Below, piece by piece: positions 12,110-24,161 of a stretch of DNA of 64,000 nt (within the stretch, counting starts at the first letter, position 1; every line of letters starts with the position of its first letter). The position numbers and the translations under genes are program-made. The DNA lies in NCBI GenBank assembly GCA_964017045.1, contig OZ024807.1, positions 13,215,241 to 13,279,240 on the forward strand, in the 5' to 3' direction. A model generated the notes under the pieces. It ran no database searches, was not told where the DNA came from, and was given only the letters and a program-made list of their open reading frames with translations. The stretch comes from Omphiscola glabra. Lineage: Eukaryota; Mollusca; Gastropoda; Lymnaeidae.

Positions 12110-15019
12110 ATGGCAGCACTAGAGTGCAATAATGGACAAGATGGATTCTCTCCAACAGAGAACGGTGATGCTCTGCCTGAGGAGAAGTCACTCAGCATTG
12201 ACTATTCTGAAGATTTATGGCTGGCCAATAGTGAAGACTCATCAGGGCCCTATGCACAACAGCCAAGTAAAGTTGTGTCGCATGAACAGACTAACACCCA
12301 CTCTGCTCAGCCAGAAACTAGAGAAAATTTCCAGAATGCCCCTCCAGGGCACCAAACTATGATGGAATCCCATGCTCACACAAATATGAATAATGTTGAA
12401 TATTCTGAGCGGCACCCTGCGAATACTCAAGGTCAGGCATGGACTGATGCCATGCCGGACGATGATGCTGAAGAGACAGCTCTCCAGCCAGCAACCACCT
12501 ACATTAATGGCACAGCAGAGCACAATGGTATGGATTTCAGCAGCAGTGGTGATGAGAAGGACTTTGCCCAACTCGTCCCTGCAGGCAGCTATGTGGAGGG
12601 AGGGGCTGTTGTAGGGGTCGAGAATCAGGATAAAACCTTCACGTCTTTAATGCCTGCGGCTGCACTCGGGGTCAATGGTGAGATCCAGCAGGGCTTTACT
12701 ACAATGCTCAATGCCAATCAAGATGGAATGGTCTATTACGCCCCTAGTGAGCAGATGGCCAATGATGCATCTAGTCCCATGGCCAACCAAGAGAATAGTT
12801 CTGTCGCTTATGAGCAGTCAGGACAGATGGCAGCAGGTAAAGAAGATGAGGTGGTTGAAGGAGATGAAGGGGGAGGCGGTATGTATGTTTCAATGGACAA
12901 TCTTAAACTTGAAAATCAGACAGCCACGGGTAATTTTGCAGTTCTGTCCCCTGCCATGATTAATATGACAAATGTCAACCCCGAGGATGCATCGTACTCA
13001 CAGTGCGTCACAGGAAGTGCATACCACAACATCTCCACTCTTCCATTTGTTCAAAATGGTGCCTATACGACACAGTCATCCTTTTCTCCATACCATCAAA
13101 GCACCACCACCATAGTCAGTGGTGTTGATGAAAGCCAGCAGCAGCATCAACATGTTCTCCAGCAATCCGACTACAGCTCGGACCAGACAAGCTTCGGTTC
13201 TGAGCCCAATGCATTAACTGCATCACTCCAGCAAAGTGGTGTGGAATATGCTGAGGATGTTGAAGAAGAACAGGATGAAGATGGGGACCAGGACATTGAA
13301 GAAAATTCTATAGAGTATTCAGAATTTTCCTGTCCTGTGTGCAGTGAAGGATTCCCTGATCAGGCCACGCTTGATGACCATGTCAACAACCATCCTCCCT
13401 TGAAAAATTTTGTTTGTGAAACTTGCGGAAAAGGCTTTGCGACTAGGCGATACCTCAAATATCATAGAAAAAACCACTGCAAGAGGGCTGGATCTTACGA
13501 AGGGAGAAATGAAATGGATGAAAATGATCCTAATGGTGAGGTTAAAAGGTTTGCATGTAATGTGTGTAGCAGGCCCTTTCGAGTTTTAAAGTGCATGAAA
13601 GTCCATAAAAAGAAGAAGCATGGCATCCTGAAGGAATACACTTGTCAGAACTGTGCCATCACCTACACCACTTCACAGGAGCTCATTGACCACGCGTGTG
13701 AGCCCAAGAGTGCCCCAAGTACACCTCAGATCATCCAGTACACGCCCCCACCCCTTGCTCTGCCTGCCCAGAAGAAGAAGAGGAAGCTGAAGCAGGCCAA
13801 GCCTGCTTGTGACATATGTGGGAAAACTTTCTCAGATCGTATTAGTGTGGACATTCATCGTGTGAAGCACATTGAGGAGGAACTGTACCCGTGTGACATG
13901 TGCGGGGAGGAGGATGGGGGGGACCCAAATCATCTTGCTGTGCATTTTCGTATCAGGTTTTTCACAGATGACAACCAGCACATTCTAGAAGATCAAAAAG
14001 CGGCAGTCGCCACCCAAGACACGACCAGGTCTGACGATGGGAGTAGCGTGTCTGCCACACCTGTCCACAATCCTGACACACCTCATCCAGGTTCGTCGAC
14101 TCCACAGTCTGCTCCAGCCACTCCTATTTATATTCCTGCCACACCTATACACGCCCCGGGGACACCCGTGTCTGCTAGCTCACAGGATGGTCAAATGCTG
14201 GAGACAGCAGAACACTCTGGCTACTCTCATAAGTACACAGAGTATACCGTTGGTCAGGGAGGTCAGACAGTTCATGTAGGGAACTATATTGTAAACCAGG
14301 GGGAGACTATATTAGTGACGGATCAATCTTTACTCTCTAACCAACAGCAACAACTGGAAATGGCTCAGCACCACCAACAGCAGCAGCATATTTTTAGCTC
14401 TCAGTTTGAAGGGGAGATAATCCATGATGCCAGTGGGTCAGTGATGGCTGTGACACCCAAGAAGAAGAAATGGAAGCGTTCAAAAATTCACATGTGTGAT
14501 ATCTGCAACAAATCATTTGGTGATACAGCGAAGCTGGAGCTGCATTACAAGAGCAACCACCTCCATGACCGCCCTTACCAGTGTGATGTCTGTGAAAAAT
14601 CTTTCTTCACCAAGTGGAAGCTCCAGCGTCACATGTTGAGCCACTTAGAACAGAAGCCCCACTCTTGCCCAATGTGTTCCAAGTCATTTGTGGAACGGGG
14701 TAAGTTGGAGGCCCACTACAGGACCCATCTCGGCACCAAACCATATAAATGTGATCAGTGTCCGAAAGCGTTCACTGTGAAGTCTCAACTATCTATCCAT
14801 CAACGGCGTATTCACAGTACAGATCAGCCTTTTGGATGCCTAGTGTGTGGGAAGGCTTTCTTATGGAAGAGTGGACTAGACAAGCACATGCGGAAACATA
14901 CAAGAGAGAAACCGTTTATATGTGAGACGTGCGGGATGAAATACTCCAACAAAGCAAATTTGATTGTGCACATGTCCAAAGCCCATAACCAAACGTACGT
15001 AGATAAACCTGGACAGTAG
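12110..15019 (+). CDS. C2H2 zinc-finger protein, 969 aa
   Basis: Probable nuclear DNA-binding transcription factor; the target is unknown. The start is the ATG at 12110 (AAAAAAATGG, a good context); an open frame extends 18 codons upstream to 12056 without an ATG. Residues 1-400 are acidic, Gln/Ser-rich and probably disordered, with an acidic run near 385-400. Fingers 1-3 lie at about 406-505 (finger 1: C408, C411, H424, H428). A fourth is degenerate (C2HC type), the fifth is intact near 570-595, and a sixth lacks normal spacing. Basic KKKRKLK and KKKKWKRSK stretches are likely nuclear-localisation signals. A TP-rich segment (repeated ATPI/GTPV motifs) and a poly-Gln/His patch follow. A C-terminal block of six regular fingers spans 794-959, ten residues before the stop. 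The coding region is intronless. I recognise the family but no specific orthologue. Confidence 0.93.
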   Translation: MAALECNNGQDGFSPTENGDALPEEKSLSIDYSEDLWLANSEDSSGPYAQQPSKVVSHEQTNTHSAQPETRENFQNAPPGHQTMMESHAHTNMNNVEYSERHPANTQGQAWTDAMPDDDAEETALQPATTYINGTAEHNGMDFSSSGDEKDFAQLVPAGSYVEGGAVVGVENQDKTFTSLMPAAALGVNGEIQQGFTTMLNANQDGMVYYAPSEQMANDASSPMANQENSSVAYEQSGQMAAGKEDEVVEGDEGGGGMYVSMDNLKLENQTATGNFAVLSPAMINMTNVNPEDASYSQCVTGSAYHNISTLPFVQNGAYTTQSSFSPYHQSTTTIVSGVDESQQQHQHVLQQSDYSSDQTSFGSEPNALTASLQQSGVEYAEDVEEEQDEDGDQDIEENSIEYSEFSCPVCSEGFPDQATLDDHVNNHPPLKNFVCETCGKGFATRRYLKYHRKNHCKRAGSYEGRNEMDENDPNGEVKRFACNVCSRPFRVLKCMKVHKKKKHGILKEYTCQNCAITYTTSQELIDHACEPKSAPSTPQIIQYTPPPLALPAQKKKRKLKQAKPACDICGKTFSDRISVDIHRVKHIEEELYPCDMCGEEDGGDPNHLAVHFRIRFFTDDNQHILEDQKAAVATQDTTRSDDGSSVSATPVHNPDTPHPGSSTPQSAPATPIYIPATPIHAPGTPVSASSQDGQMLETAEHSGYSHKYTEYTVGQGGQTVHVGNYIVNQGETILVTDQSLLSNQQQQLEMAQHHQQQQHIFSSQFEGEIIHDASGSVMAVTPKKKKWKRSKIHMCDICNKSFGDTAKLELHYKSNHLHDRPYQCDVCEKSFFTKWKLQRHMLSHLEQKPHSCPMCSKSFVERGKLEAHYRTHLGTKPYKCDQCPKAFTVKSQLSIHQRRIHSTDQPFGCLVCGKAFLWKSGLDKHMRKHTREKPFICETCGMKYSNKANLIVHMSKAHNQTYVDKPGQ

Positions 15020-18000
15020 CCACGCTGTTGATTAACTCTGGAATAATCCAACTTTAGCCGTGTGTTTGTTTTGAGGTGCAGATGTCCCGAATCATTTGGG
15101 CAGCATCACTCAGCGATTTCACAGCCTGCTCATGCCAGCAGCTGAAACTCCGGTGCCTTCAGTGGTCGGTGGGGAGGATTCAAAGTGCTGTTTTTTTTAA
15201 AATAAACAGCACCACAAAATCAAGTGGACCCCCTCTACCACTTGGTGGTGCTTTAAAAGCACAGTGCAGCAGGGGTATGAGGCTAAATGACGTCTCCACC
15301 AGTTGGTGTCTGCAACTGCCTGGTTCAAGTGAGTGAGGCCTACAAATAAGCAACACTTGAGTTTTGAAAATTATCAAAAGATGTGATGTTAAAAAAAAAA
15401 AGAAAGAGATGTAACAGTGTGGCATTGCCAGCTAATGTCAACTGTAGACGAGAATTACAAAGAAATGAGTCTAAGCAGATACACTTCACAGGCAGTGTGT
15501 CACAGAGGTACCAAATCTGGTTCAAGAGGTCACCCTTCATTTCTAACAGTTTTAATTTGGGTTATGGTTTGCTTACCAGATGTGGATGATACTCTAATGT
15601 GGATATATTTCTAGTTCACACAGTTCTAGGAATAATTTCAACAACAGTGATGGCTTCCAGTGCTGTTCCCAGGGCATCCTTAACAGTCTCCGAGTGTGTA
15701 CCATCTACGAGCAATCAGTTTGAGCAAGCCATTAAGTTAATGCTACTGTAGTCTTTTCTGGAGTTAAGATATAGCCTTGGATAGATATAGCCAGCATTGG
15801 TATTCGTTAGTTTTGAATTTCAGCAAGACCCAGACTTCCAACAGCAGGGGTTTATTGAAATAGATATGGCATAATGAAGTTGTAAATTTTGTTGAGAGTT
15901 AATACTTAAATATAATCCTTCATCTCATATTTAAAATAGGTTTAATTTCATCTCTTTTGCTCAAAATCCTATATTATTTAGGGGATGCAGAAAATTAATT
16001 TTGCAGTGGACATCAATAGGTAAAGAAGATCCAAATGGCAGGGCATAATTGCTTAGCCTTTTCTATCCATTTATGAATCTAAATTTTGAACATGGATCAT
16101 TTCAGGCTACAAAGTTACAATCCAATCAATCTGAAATATTTAAAATGTAATTGTACCACTTTCAAAATAACTTTTTATTGCATTTAATTCATTGTGTCCA
16201 TAGCATTGATGTCAAAAGGAGGAGTTAATTTTCACTTTTCAACAGTAAGGGTGATTAGCATCGCTACATTTTAAAATTTATATGTGTCTGGATGGAAATC
16301 AATCCTCTTTACTGTAGTCACTGTAAACTGTCAGCACAAATTTGGTCTCAAGTTTTTACACCTAGGCATAGCGAATTGTGAAGAGTATAGATTGATTAAG
16401 TGCTTCTAATAGTTGCAGCATGCATCTGACTGAATAGGTTGGTCAAGACCGACCAGAAGCTTGAAAATTATCTAAAGTTATTCAGGCCCTAATAACTAAT
16501 TATATTTTGTTAATCCCATTTCGTAAATTCAAAAGTTATATTGTGTCCCTCCTTTTGGTAAAATGAGTGGAAGCCTGGTCCAAAAGTTATTGGCTACATC
16601 TGGGTTGCATTTGTATAAACACTGCCGACACACATATGTTAGTCTATGAAGTCCTCACATCGACTGGTTTGATTGTTAACAACAGTCAGCAATTGACAAG
16701 GTCCAGTGTGGATATATATGTGTATATAGAAATAAAGTTTAACTTTTATCCAGTACGTGAAGGCTCGCAACACACACTGAATGCATCTTAAACTGAACTG
16801 GTGTTACCTTAAATTTTAATGCTGTCGTTGCATGACCTTTTTTTTTAAAGAGCATTTTTAAAAGTAAATCTGCTTTTGAGGAAGATTACAATGGTAGAAC
16901 CGTGATATTTTTAAAAAGCGTATTACTGCTAATAAAGTTGCTTATTTTTCAAGTTATTCCAATGAAGGCAAAATATGAATATCATATAAACTAAGGACCA
17001 GTGGGCCAAAATGGGAGTCGCATGTATGCCTATAAGTAGCTAAGTATTGTTATTCAACAAGAGCTCAGAACAGGCATGCAGTAAGTAGAAGATAGTCTGT
17101 AGGGGATGATGAGATGCAAATATTAATCTTCTTCAGTATAGGCAACTTGATTGCAGTAAAGCAAAATAGCGGCATGCACTATCCATGTAAATTTTATAGA
17201 ATGAAACGTCTAGTCTTGAAATGCTGATGGGTAATCCAAGCAAGACCTTAGCATAGCATTCATCTGTGTTGTTATAATTAGGGTTCTTAATTGTCATCAA
17301 TGTACTCTCAAAGCTACCTGAGAGAGATTTATGAGTCATAACCCTCATTGTAACGTGTTGATAATTTTTAATTTAAGATGATTTTATTTCTCCTCTATCG
17401 TAAATAACAAATATTTAAAAAATGTATGTGCTGAATATATTTCAGGAAAAAATATTTTTTAAATTGTACAAATAACCTGTTGGGTGTGATCGAGCTGAAC
17501 TTTTAAATGTGATGAGTTGAAGTCATAGTCTTATGTGCAAATGCCCTGAGTGCTATTTCATACTCCCCCAAAAATTTTGTGCTCATTTTTAGTGCTGATC
17601 AGAGGTGCAGATAGGTTTCCAGGTCAGATTAAATAATTTTAAAATATCAGTAAAAGTTAGCTCAAGTGGCATTACTCATCATTTACATTTGAGTTACCTA
17701 GTACAGAAAAACCACCCTTGTGTGTGATTTAATTTTTAAGGTTTAGAAATATTCCCCACCCACACAGCCTTGGTGTCCAGCACAATGTACTGGGATGTTA
17801 TGTTTCTGCTGTGTTCCCTGACAATTTATTGTAAATGGAAACTAAGTGTCTGGGTAAATTCTGTTTGTTTTTTTTTATTTGATTGCTGGATTAAGTGACA
17901 GGTAAAAAAACAAAACAATAAATATATATAAATTTAATTTTGCTATTGAAATATTTAGCAAAGAATTATTATTTTTTGTTTAGATAGAATATGTACAAAT

Positions 18001-20400
18001 TATTTTTGAAAGGTCATTTTTTATAATGTTTCTGTCAATTAAAAATAATGAATTATTATTATTATTATTACAGGTGTGATTTATTTTGGTTGAAATTACC
18101 GGTATTATAAGGTTTTGAGCTTGTGCAAAGCAGACTGTTTGTGAAACAGTTGTAAATATTGTATTATTATTGGTATTATATGATTATTGTTAATCTTATT
18201 TAATCTTCATGTAATCTAATGCATTATCTCTCAAGTAAATTGTTCCTTGAGGGTAATTTTTATCTTTTTATCATTATTAATTTTTTGTTGTTGTTAAGAA
18301 ATATTTTGACCATGAACAAATATTGTTATATGAAACAAATTATTGTGATGTAGGTCCTCGTCTGTATTCTTTCTGCACTGCCGTAGGGTGCTGTTTTGAT
18401 GTAATTATTTGTACAACTTGCAGTCTGCTCAAAGACTAAATGAAATATTCTACTCATATCAGATAATTGAAATATGCCATGTCCTCAAATTTTGTTTGAG
18501 TATCACAACTGTTGATGTGATCCATCATGTGAACACAACAGTATCTTCAAGTGTTTAAATTGCCAACCGAATCAGTTGATTTTGCAGTCGACGGGCTGTT
18601 TTTAATGCATTAAATGATCCATTTTGTTTATTTTATGGTGCTTGATTAAAGCAAAGAATTTAGCTGTTAGTCTCTGTGTATCAAAACTTTGTTTCATAAA
18701 CATTGTATAGGTTTATAAACAATTTAAATGTTAATGAAAACCTGTAATTTTTAACCATCTGTACATTCAATAGTAAGGTCTACATAAGGATAATAAGATA
18801 TTTTTAATCCATAATTATACAGCTATAGTTACAAGCTTGGAAAAAGTGTTTTTTTTTTTACTAACGGTAAACATAATTTATTTATTGCTCATTACATTCT
18901 AATGTTAATTTTTTTAAAATAAAGATTAATATTTTTATGGTTTTGGGAAACTGTTGAACTACTGAATGCATTAAAAATAAAAGTTAAGAATCCATTTTTG
19001 GGACATAACATTGGTTGAGGGCTGAATAATTGAGGCTAGTGCTAATCTCAAGTATCTAGTATAAATAAGAGATCACAGTTTTGGTGGAAAAACCGTATTA
19101 TCTACAACATCAGGCAATGTAAGAATTTTTTTTTTTTTTAAATTTAGTTTAAATTAATTTAACCTCTTCAATGCAGAGGACAGAACTCAGAGGAATCTTG
19201 AGTGATATTGAATGTTTGGTAAAACTACATGGCAACTCCAAGATTATGATTGTATCATATAAACATTTAATTGTTTGTTAATGTCTTAAGTTTATTAATG
19301 ATGTCCACCATTGTGTATAACACGTTTTATTATATGCTGTTTACAAAATGTTCAATTTTTCATAGACGTCGTCATACAAAAGTGCAATATGATCTCTTAT
19401 GAATATCTTTATTGCTTGCTACCTAGTAACTGTACACACTTAACAAACAACTGAGTACTACTACGAGTAAAATGAATGATCATCAAGTTATTGTCCTATA
19501 TCATTTTGTATATGCTGTTGTCAGGACTATCTGAGTCAGATTGTCTTTAAATCTTTTCTACTTTGCTGATGTTCCTTCCTGCCTTCTAAAAATACTTTTC
19601 TCTGCATTCATTCTCTCTCTTTCTCTCTGTGTCCTGTTTAAAAGAAAAAACAAAATTGACAAACTCATGAATCTGCCATGATACGGTTACATGCTTGCTT
19701 ATTGGGTAGCCATTTTTAAAGATTTTTTTTTGTGTCATAAACTTTGTTCATGTTAAAATGGTTCACCCTAAAGTACCTATATCTTCCTGAGTTGAATTCT
19801 GGTTTCAGTCAGGAGATAGTAAACACGCCAAAATTTATTCTCTAGTTATTCTCTAGAAAATTAACAGAAAAATATAAGTCTTCTTTTTCTCCTTCTGAGA
19901 AAAGTAGATGATTGAAGACCAAGCTTTGTGCCTCCAGGTGATATAAAATTGTTATTGAAAGCATGCTCCAATTGATGAAGTTTGTAGAGCCTGACCTCAT
20001 TAGTTTTGCTGTTACTAGTTAGAGATGCATGATGGTGTCTCAACGTGGAAGTGGCCTAGTTCACAAACAATGGTCTGGTATGTCAGAATTAGTGTGTATA
20101 ATTAACTGTTTCATGGCAAGTCAGATCAAGCTCTTTCTTCCCTTGGCTCAAAACGTTATGTTGAATTATTAAAGTTTGTTTGTCAGTAGATGCTGCAGAA
20201 TGTCAGAGTCAGGTCAGTAAAGAAATAAAATTAGTGATATTTAAAAAATAAATGTTAATGATTTTATTTGAATAATTTTTAACTTGAATTTTTATTTTAA
20301 ATGCCTAATTTATTCGAGCCCCTGTTAACCATTATGGGTTGACTAATTTCAGCCCTAATCGTTTACATGAGTTGGCAGCTCTGGTGCTAAAATTAAGTTG
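15020..20400 (+). other. Long AT-rich region, probably 3' UTR then intergenic
   Basis: No coding frame follows the stop codon. Possible AATAAA poly(A) signals occur at 15201, 16731, 16931 and later, so the zinc-finger mRNA could end at several places. I cannot tell which is used. No repeats or genes were recognised apart from ATT microsatellite sequence near 18055-18070. Confidence 0.4.
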
Positions 20401-20402
20401 TG

Positions 20403-20535
20403 AAATCATTCTTGTGTTAGGTTATGCCTTTCTTTTGTTAGGTTATGCCTGTCCTTTGTTAGGTTATGGCTGTCTTGTGTTAGGTTATGCCTGTCTTGTG
20501 TTAGGTTATGCCTGTCTTGTGTTAGGTTATGCCTG
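20403..20535. repeat. 21-bp minisatellite, ~6 copies
   Basis: The unit TGTCTTGTGTTAGGTTATGCC repeats six times with few changes. The period is a multiple of three, so it keeps an open frame (LGYACLV heptads), but nothing suggests it is translated. Confidence 0.85.
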
Positions 20536-21025
20536 ACTTTTACATTCTTCATTTGAAATTCATGGTATTTTTTAAAATCTCAGTAGAACAAATAGTAATT
20601 TCATTTTTGAATCTTTCCTCCAGTCACTCTGATTCTGTTACCAACACTGACCAAGTATTCTATGATCTTTTCTACTTCATGGATACAACTGGTTCCTACA
20701 CTTAATTCAAAACAATATTTGCATTTAAGGCATAAGTAAAAAAGAAACAAAAACCATCAACAGCCCAATGCAAATGAGGAGATTCACTGCTGAAACTCAA
20801 ATGCCTCTGCTGTTCTGTTTATTTTAGTGCAAATCGTTTCCAAACTGCAGCTTGTTTGTGAATAAAAATGTCAAGTTTTTAATCAGCTATGAATTTTACG
20901 CTTTTGGCACTAAGAATGTACTGGATTTGATTAAAACTCACAAGTACCATATAAACATTAGTGCTAAAATAACATTTTGCATTGGCAGGCACTGATGATG
21001 TATTTTAAATGGAGTGTGATCATAT

Positions 21026-21150
21026 CTTCCTCTTCTATGTATTAAGGGCCCACAATCAATGTATTGATCATTCTGGCTCCTGTGTATGCAAAGTGGATTT
21101 GCAATGTTTTGCACCTGGTATTGAAGAGGACATTTCATTGGTTGCAAGGG
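21026..21150 (-). mobile_element. LINE-A 3' UTR copy (truncated)
   Basis: On the minus strand this ends in the LINE-A 3' terminus, with a degenerate GAAG-type tail (CTTCCTCTTC on the plus strand). It contains the shared blocks ATTAAGGGCCCAC and CACCTGGTATTGAAGA, also found at 38141-38310 and 42752-42900. Only the 3' UTR is present, as expected of a heavily 5'-truncated insertion. Confidence 0.75.
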
Positions 21151-21159
21151 CATATCTAG

Positions 21160-23640
21160 ATTTGTCTTGTATCTTTTCGAAGGGAAGCGCTCCAAGAGAA
21201 TTTTTTTACCTGTGATATGCAGTGAAAATTTTATTTCAGTGCTTGGTCCCAGTAGAATAGACTTAAACTCTTTCAGAGATTTGTATGATCAATAAACACA
21301 GCTAATGTGAGAAAAGAGAGAAAAAATGCATAATACATTAGAGGACGTTGTGTTAAGATGTGCATTTTCAAATATCGCATGCTTCAAATAAAACCTGTTG
21401 GTTTGGGAATCACTGTGCCCTGAAAACATGAGTATTTTATTAGGAAATACTGAAACAATAAGCTGTTGGTAACTGAAATTCAGGTATGACTTGGTATGGT
21501 AGTAATATTATGCTATCTTTGAGCCACAAACAATTTATTTTCAAGACATTGACCTTTTTAATTTATTATATTTTTAAAATTTACTCTTGATCTGTGAATG
21601 TACAGTATGTCATTATGTCAGAAATTATATTCATTGTCAGGTATTCACATTGCATTTTTTATTTAAAAAATACCCCCTGTGTGAAACATCTGTCTGTGGA
21701 AAAGAAGGACTGGCTTTGAATTTGGGGTTTCTGCTTCTCCATTAAATTTTAGTATGTGTCAAAAAAAAAAAAGCTACAGTTTATAAAAGGTATGTAGAAT
21801 TGTATTTGGAATAAAGGATTTATCTGTAGCCCAGTCTCCACTTGTGAAAGTATTTGGTATTTTAAACAAGTCATTTGCTAATGCTTAAGAAATGTAAATT
21901 ATTGCCCTTTACATTTTTTTATGGCCATCCAGAGTATTGCCATTTTGTTTCACTTCTCAGAATTCTGTATTGTACATGTTTCTCAGAAAATGGTACTAAA
22001 CATGTGTCCTATGGTTTAAACGCTTGCACTCTTATCCTTTAATTCTCCTAAAACACTATCTATGTTCTAGAATTTCAGGGTAGTATAGACATGGCACTGT
22101 AAACCATGATTGAGACTCCCTTTAAAACTAAAGATAGGGAAATACTCAAACCCTGACCATGTAAACAAAACAAAAAAATCCGATGTAAGTGCTTGAATCT
22201 CCATCTTGCCAGATTTACCCCATCCATCACGTCAAGATCACATCTACTTCCTATTTATAAAGTGATTATCAACATTTCATCATGATTGATTGTACGTTTA
22301 ATTTTTGAAACATTTCATATTCTCCAAACATTAAAAAAAAAAGATATGGCATAGTTCTATGGATCAAATTTTAATTGTGTACTTTTCTAATCCTGTTTTT
22401 ATGTTGTTTTATTATACATTTTACAATTACAACCATTTTTTTGTCCTGTTAGCTCAAAACGAATGGTCTCAAATTAGTAATCTATAAAAAATTAGTGCAC
22501 AAGAGAAGAATTGAAACAGAAGAGATCAGATGTCCCCAAGTTATTTATTTATATGTTTAAGTTACCGGATACAAAGTCACTGCCAAGGTATAGATCTCAA
22601 CCGGATAACAATAAATGTGGAATGTTTGGCTGTAACAGAACTGGACAGGATAGATGTAGTAGAAAATATAATTTATCCCATGGATTTTTGTTTTTTTTCA
22701 AATTGTAAATAATTAACATATTTTTAAAACATGAAAAACTGAGTCTAACGGGAAGAGGAAGAAAGAAATGAAAGGGAAAAAAATACTAAGACTCCAATTT
22801 TAATCGTTTTTAAATGAAAGCCACTACGATTTTAAATGTTTAAAGTTTTCATGCTGATCAAAATGTATGGTCACTTTTAAAGTTGAACTATCAAATAGAT
22901 ATACATGTCAATTTTACAAAGAGGCTGGCCCCAGGGAGGGGAGCCTTTTCTGATTAGTTTGAAAAAAAAAATATTTGCAGACTGCTTTATAAAATAGAAA
23001 CAGTGTAGACCCTGCACAGGATTGGAAACCTCTTACCTTTTTCATTGGTTGTGTCAAATTTGTCAAGTTCATTCTGACTCTATTTTGTTTTGTTCTTTAT
23101 ATTTGTTTATATATATATATATATGTATCATTATAATTACTTCTGCTGTAGCTTGCTACACTGTCGTCATTATGTCCTTGTCATTTCTACCTAGATAGTC
23201 ATGATTTTAACAAAAAAACAAATAAAAAAATGTATAAATATTATATGAACAAACATGATTTATATTTTGTCCCTCTGAATGCATATTGCTGCATGCATGT
23301 GCTGTGCCAAGTATAATTTAATCAACTGATTTGATGAAAACGTGATCACTTCATGGAAATTGGGTGTAGCTTATTTTCTGGACATACAAACCTCATGGAG
23401 TTGTATTTGATAACAAAAATATCTGGCAAAATTAGGAGGCTATTTATTATATGTCCTATAGTAATTAACTCTTTTGATGAATCAACCTCAAATGGCCCTG
23501 GCCTGAACGGATTTTGAAGTTGAAGTGAGCAACAAAAAAAATAATTTAAGCATAAGTAAAAAGGTATTAAAATCCAAGACTCCTCAGGTTTGGTTATTGT
23601 TTGAAACTTAAAAAGTAATTTATTTTTTTAAATTTAACGA
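21160..23640. other. Non-coding, AT-rich
   Basis: No gene recognised. Contains AATAAA signals (for example near 21811) that could serve the upstream zinc-finger gene, and a TA microsatellite near 23108-23124. Confidence 0.4.
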
Positions 23641-23663
23641 ACTTCAAATTAAAAATACGGGCC

Positions 23664-23736
23664 TGGTTCAGCTGGGGGTCGAACCCAGGACCTCTCGCGT
23701 GTGAGGCGAGCGTGATAACCACTACACTACTGAACC
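23664..23736 (-). tRNA. tRNA-Val(CAC)
   Basis: The minus strand folds into a complete 73-nt cloverleaf. The acceptor GGTTCAG pairs with CTGAACC, with discriminator A. The D-arm region GTGTAGTGGTTATCAC carries the A box, and the anticodon stem CTCGC/GCGAG closes the loop CTCACAC with anticodon CAC. The T arm CTGGG/TTCGACC/CCCAG carries the B box. A run of five T residues on the minus strand (plus-strand A-run 23651-23655) lies just downstream and fits a Pol III terminator. There is no intron. It lies about 430 bp upstream of NIT2 on the opposite strand. Confidence 0.95.
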
Positions 23737-24161
23737 GGACAAAGTTCATTTGAAATTATTTGTATAAGAAAATATTAATAAAACATTACTAAATTTTTTA
23801 ACCTTTGTTATTGAAAGAATAAAACGATGTTGAAAACGCTTTAATAAAAGCAAATATATTTCAAATATTTTTGTTGTATGGTGAAAATATGATAATAATT
23901 AAAAAATTTAAAAAAAAAAGATACATAAATTATAGTCACAAAGAAGATTACTCTGGAAACATTGGTTATGCTACTTTCGATATTGCTTGTACACTCATTG
24001 TCTTTGTACTGAGATTCGTTGTCATATTAAATATTTCATTTGTAAAAATTGTAGTAATGTAGTCTACATCCTTATTCGTTACGTTAATAACGCTGTTATG
24101 ATGAATATAGTTTAACATTTTAGAGAACTAAAAAGTGCTTTCGCGGAGCTTGAGTCAAACA

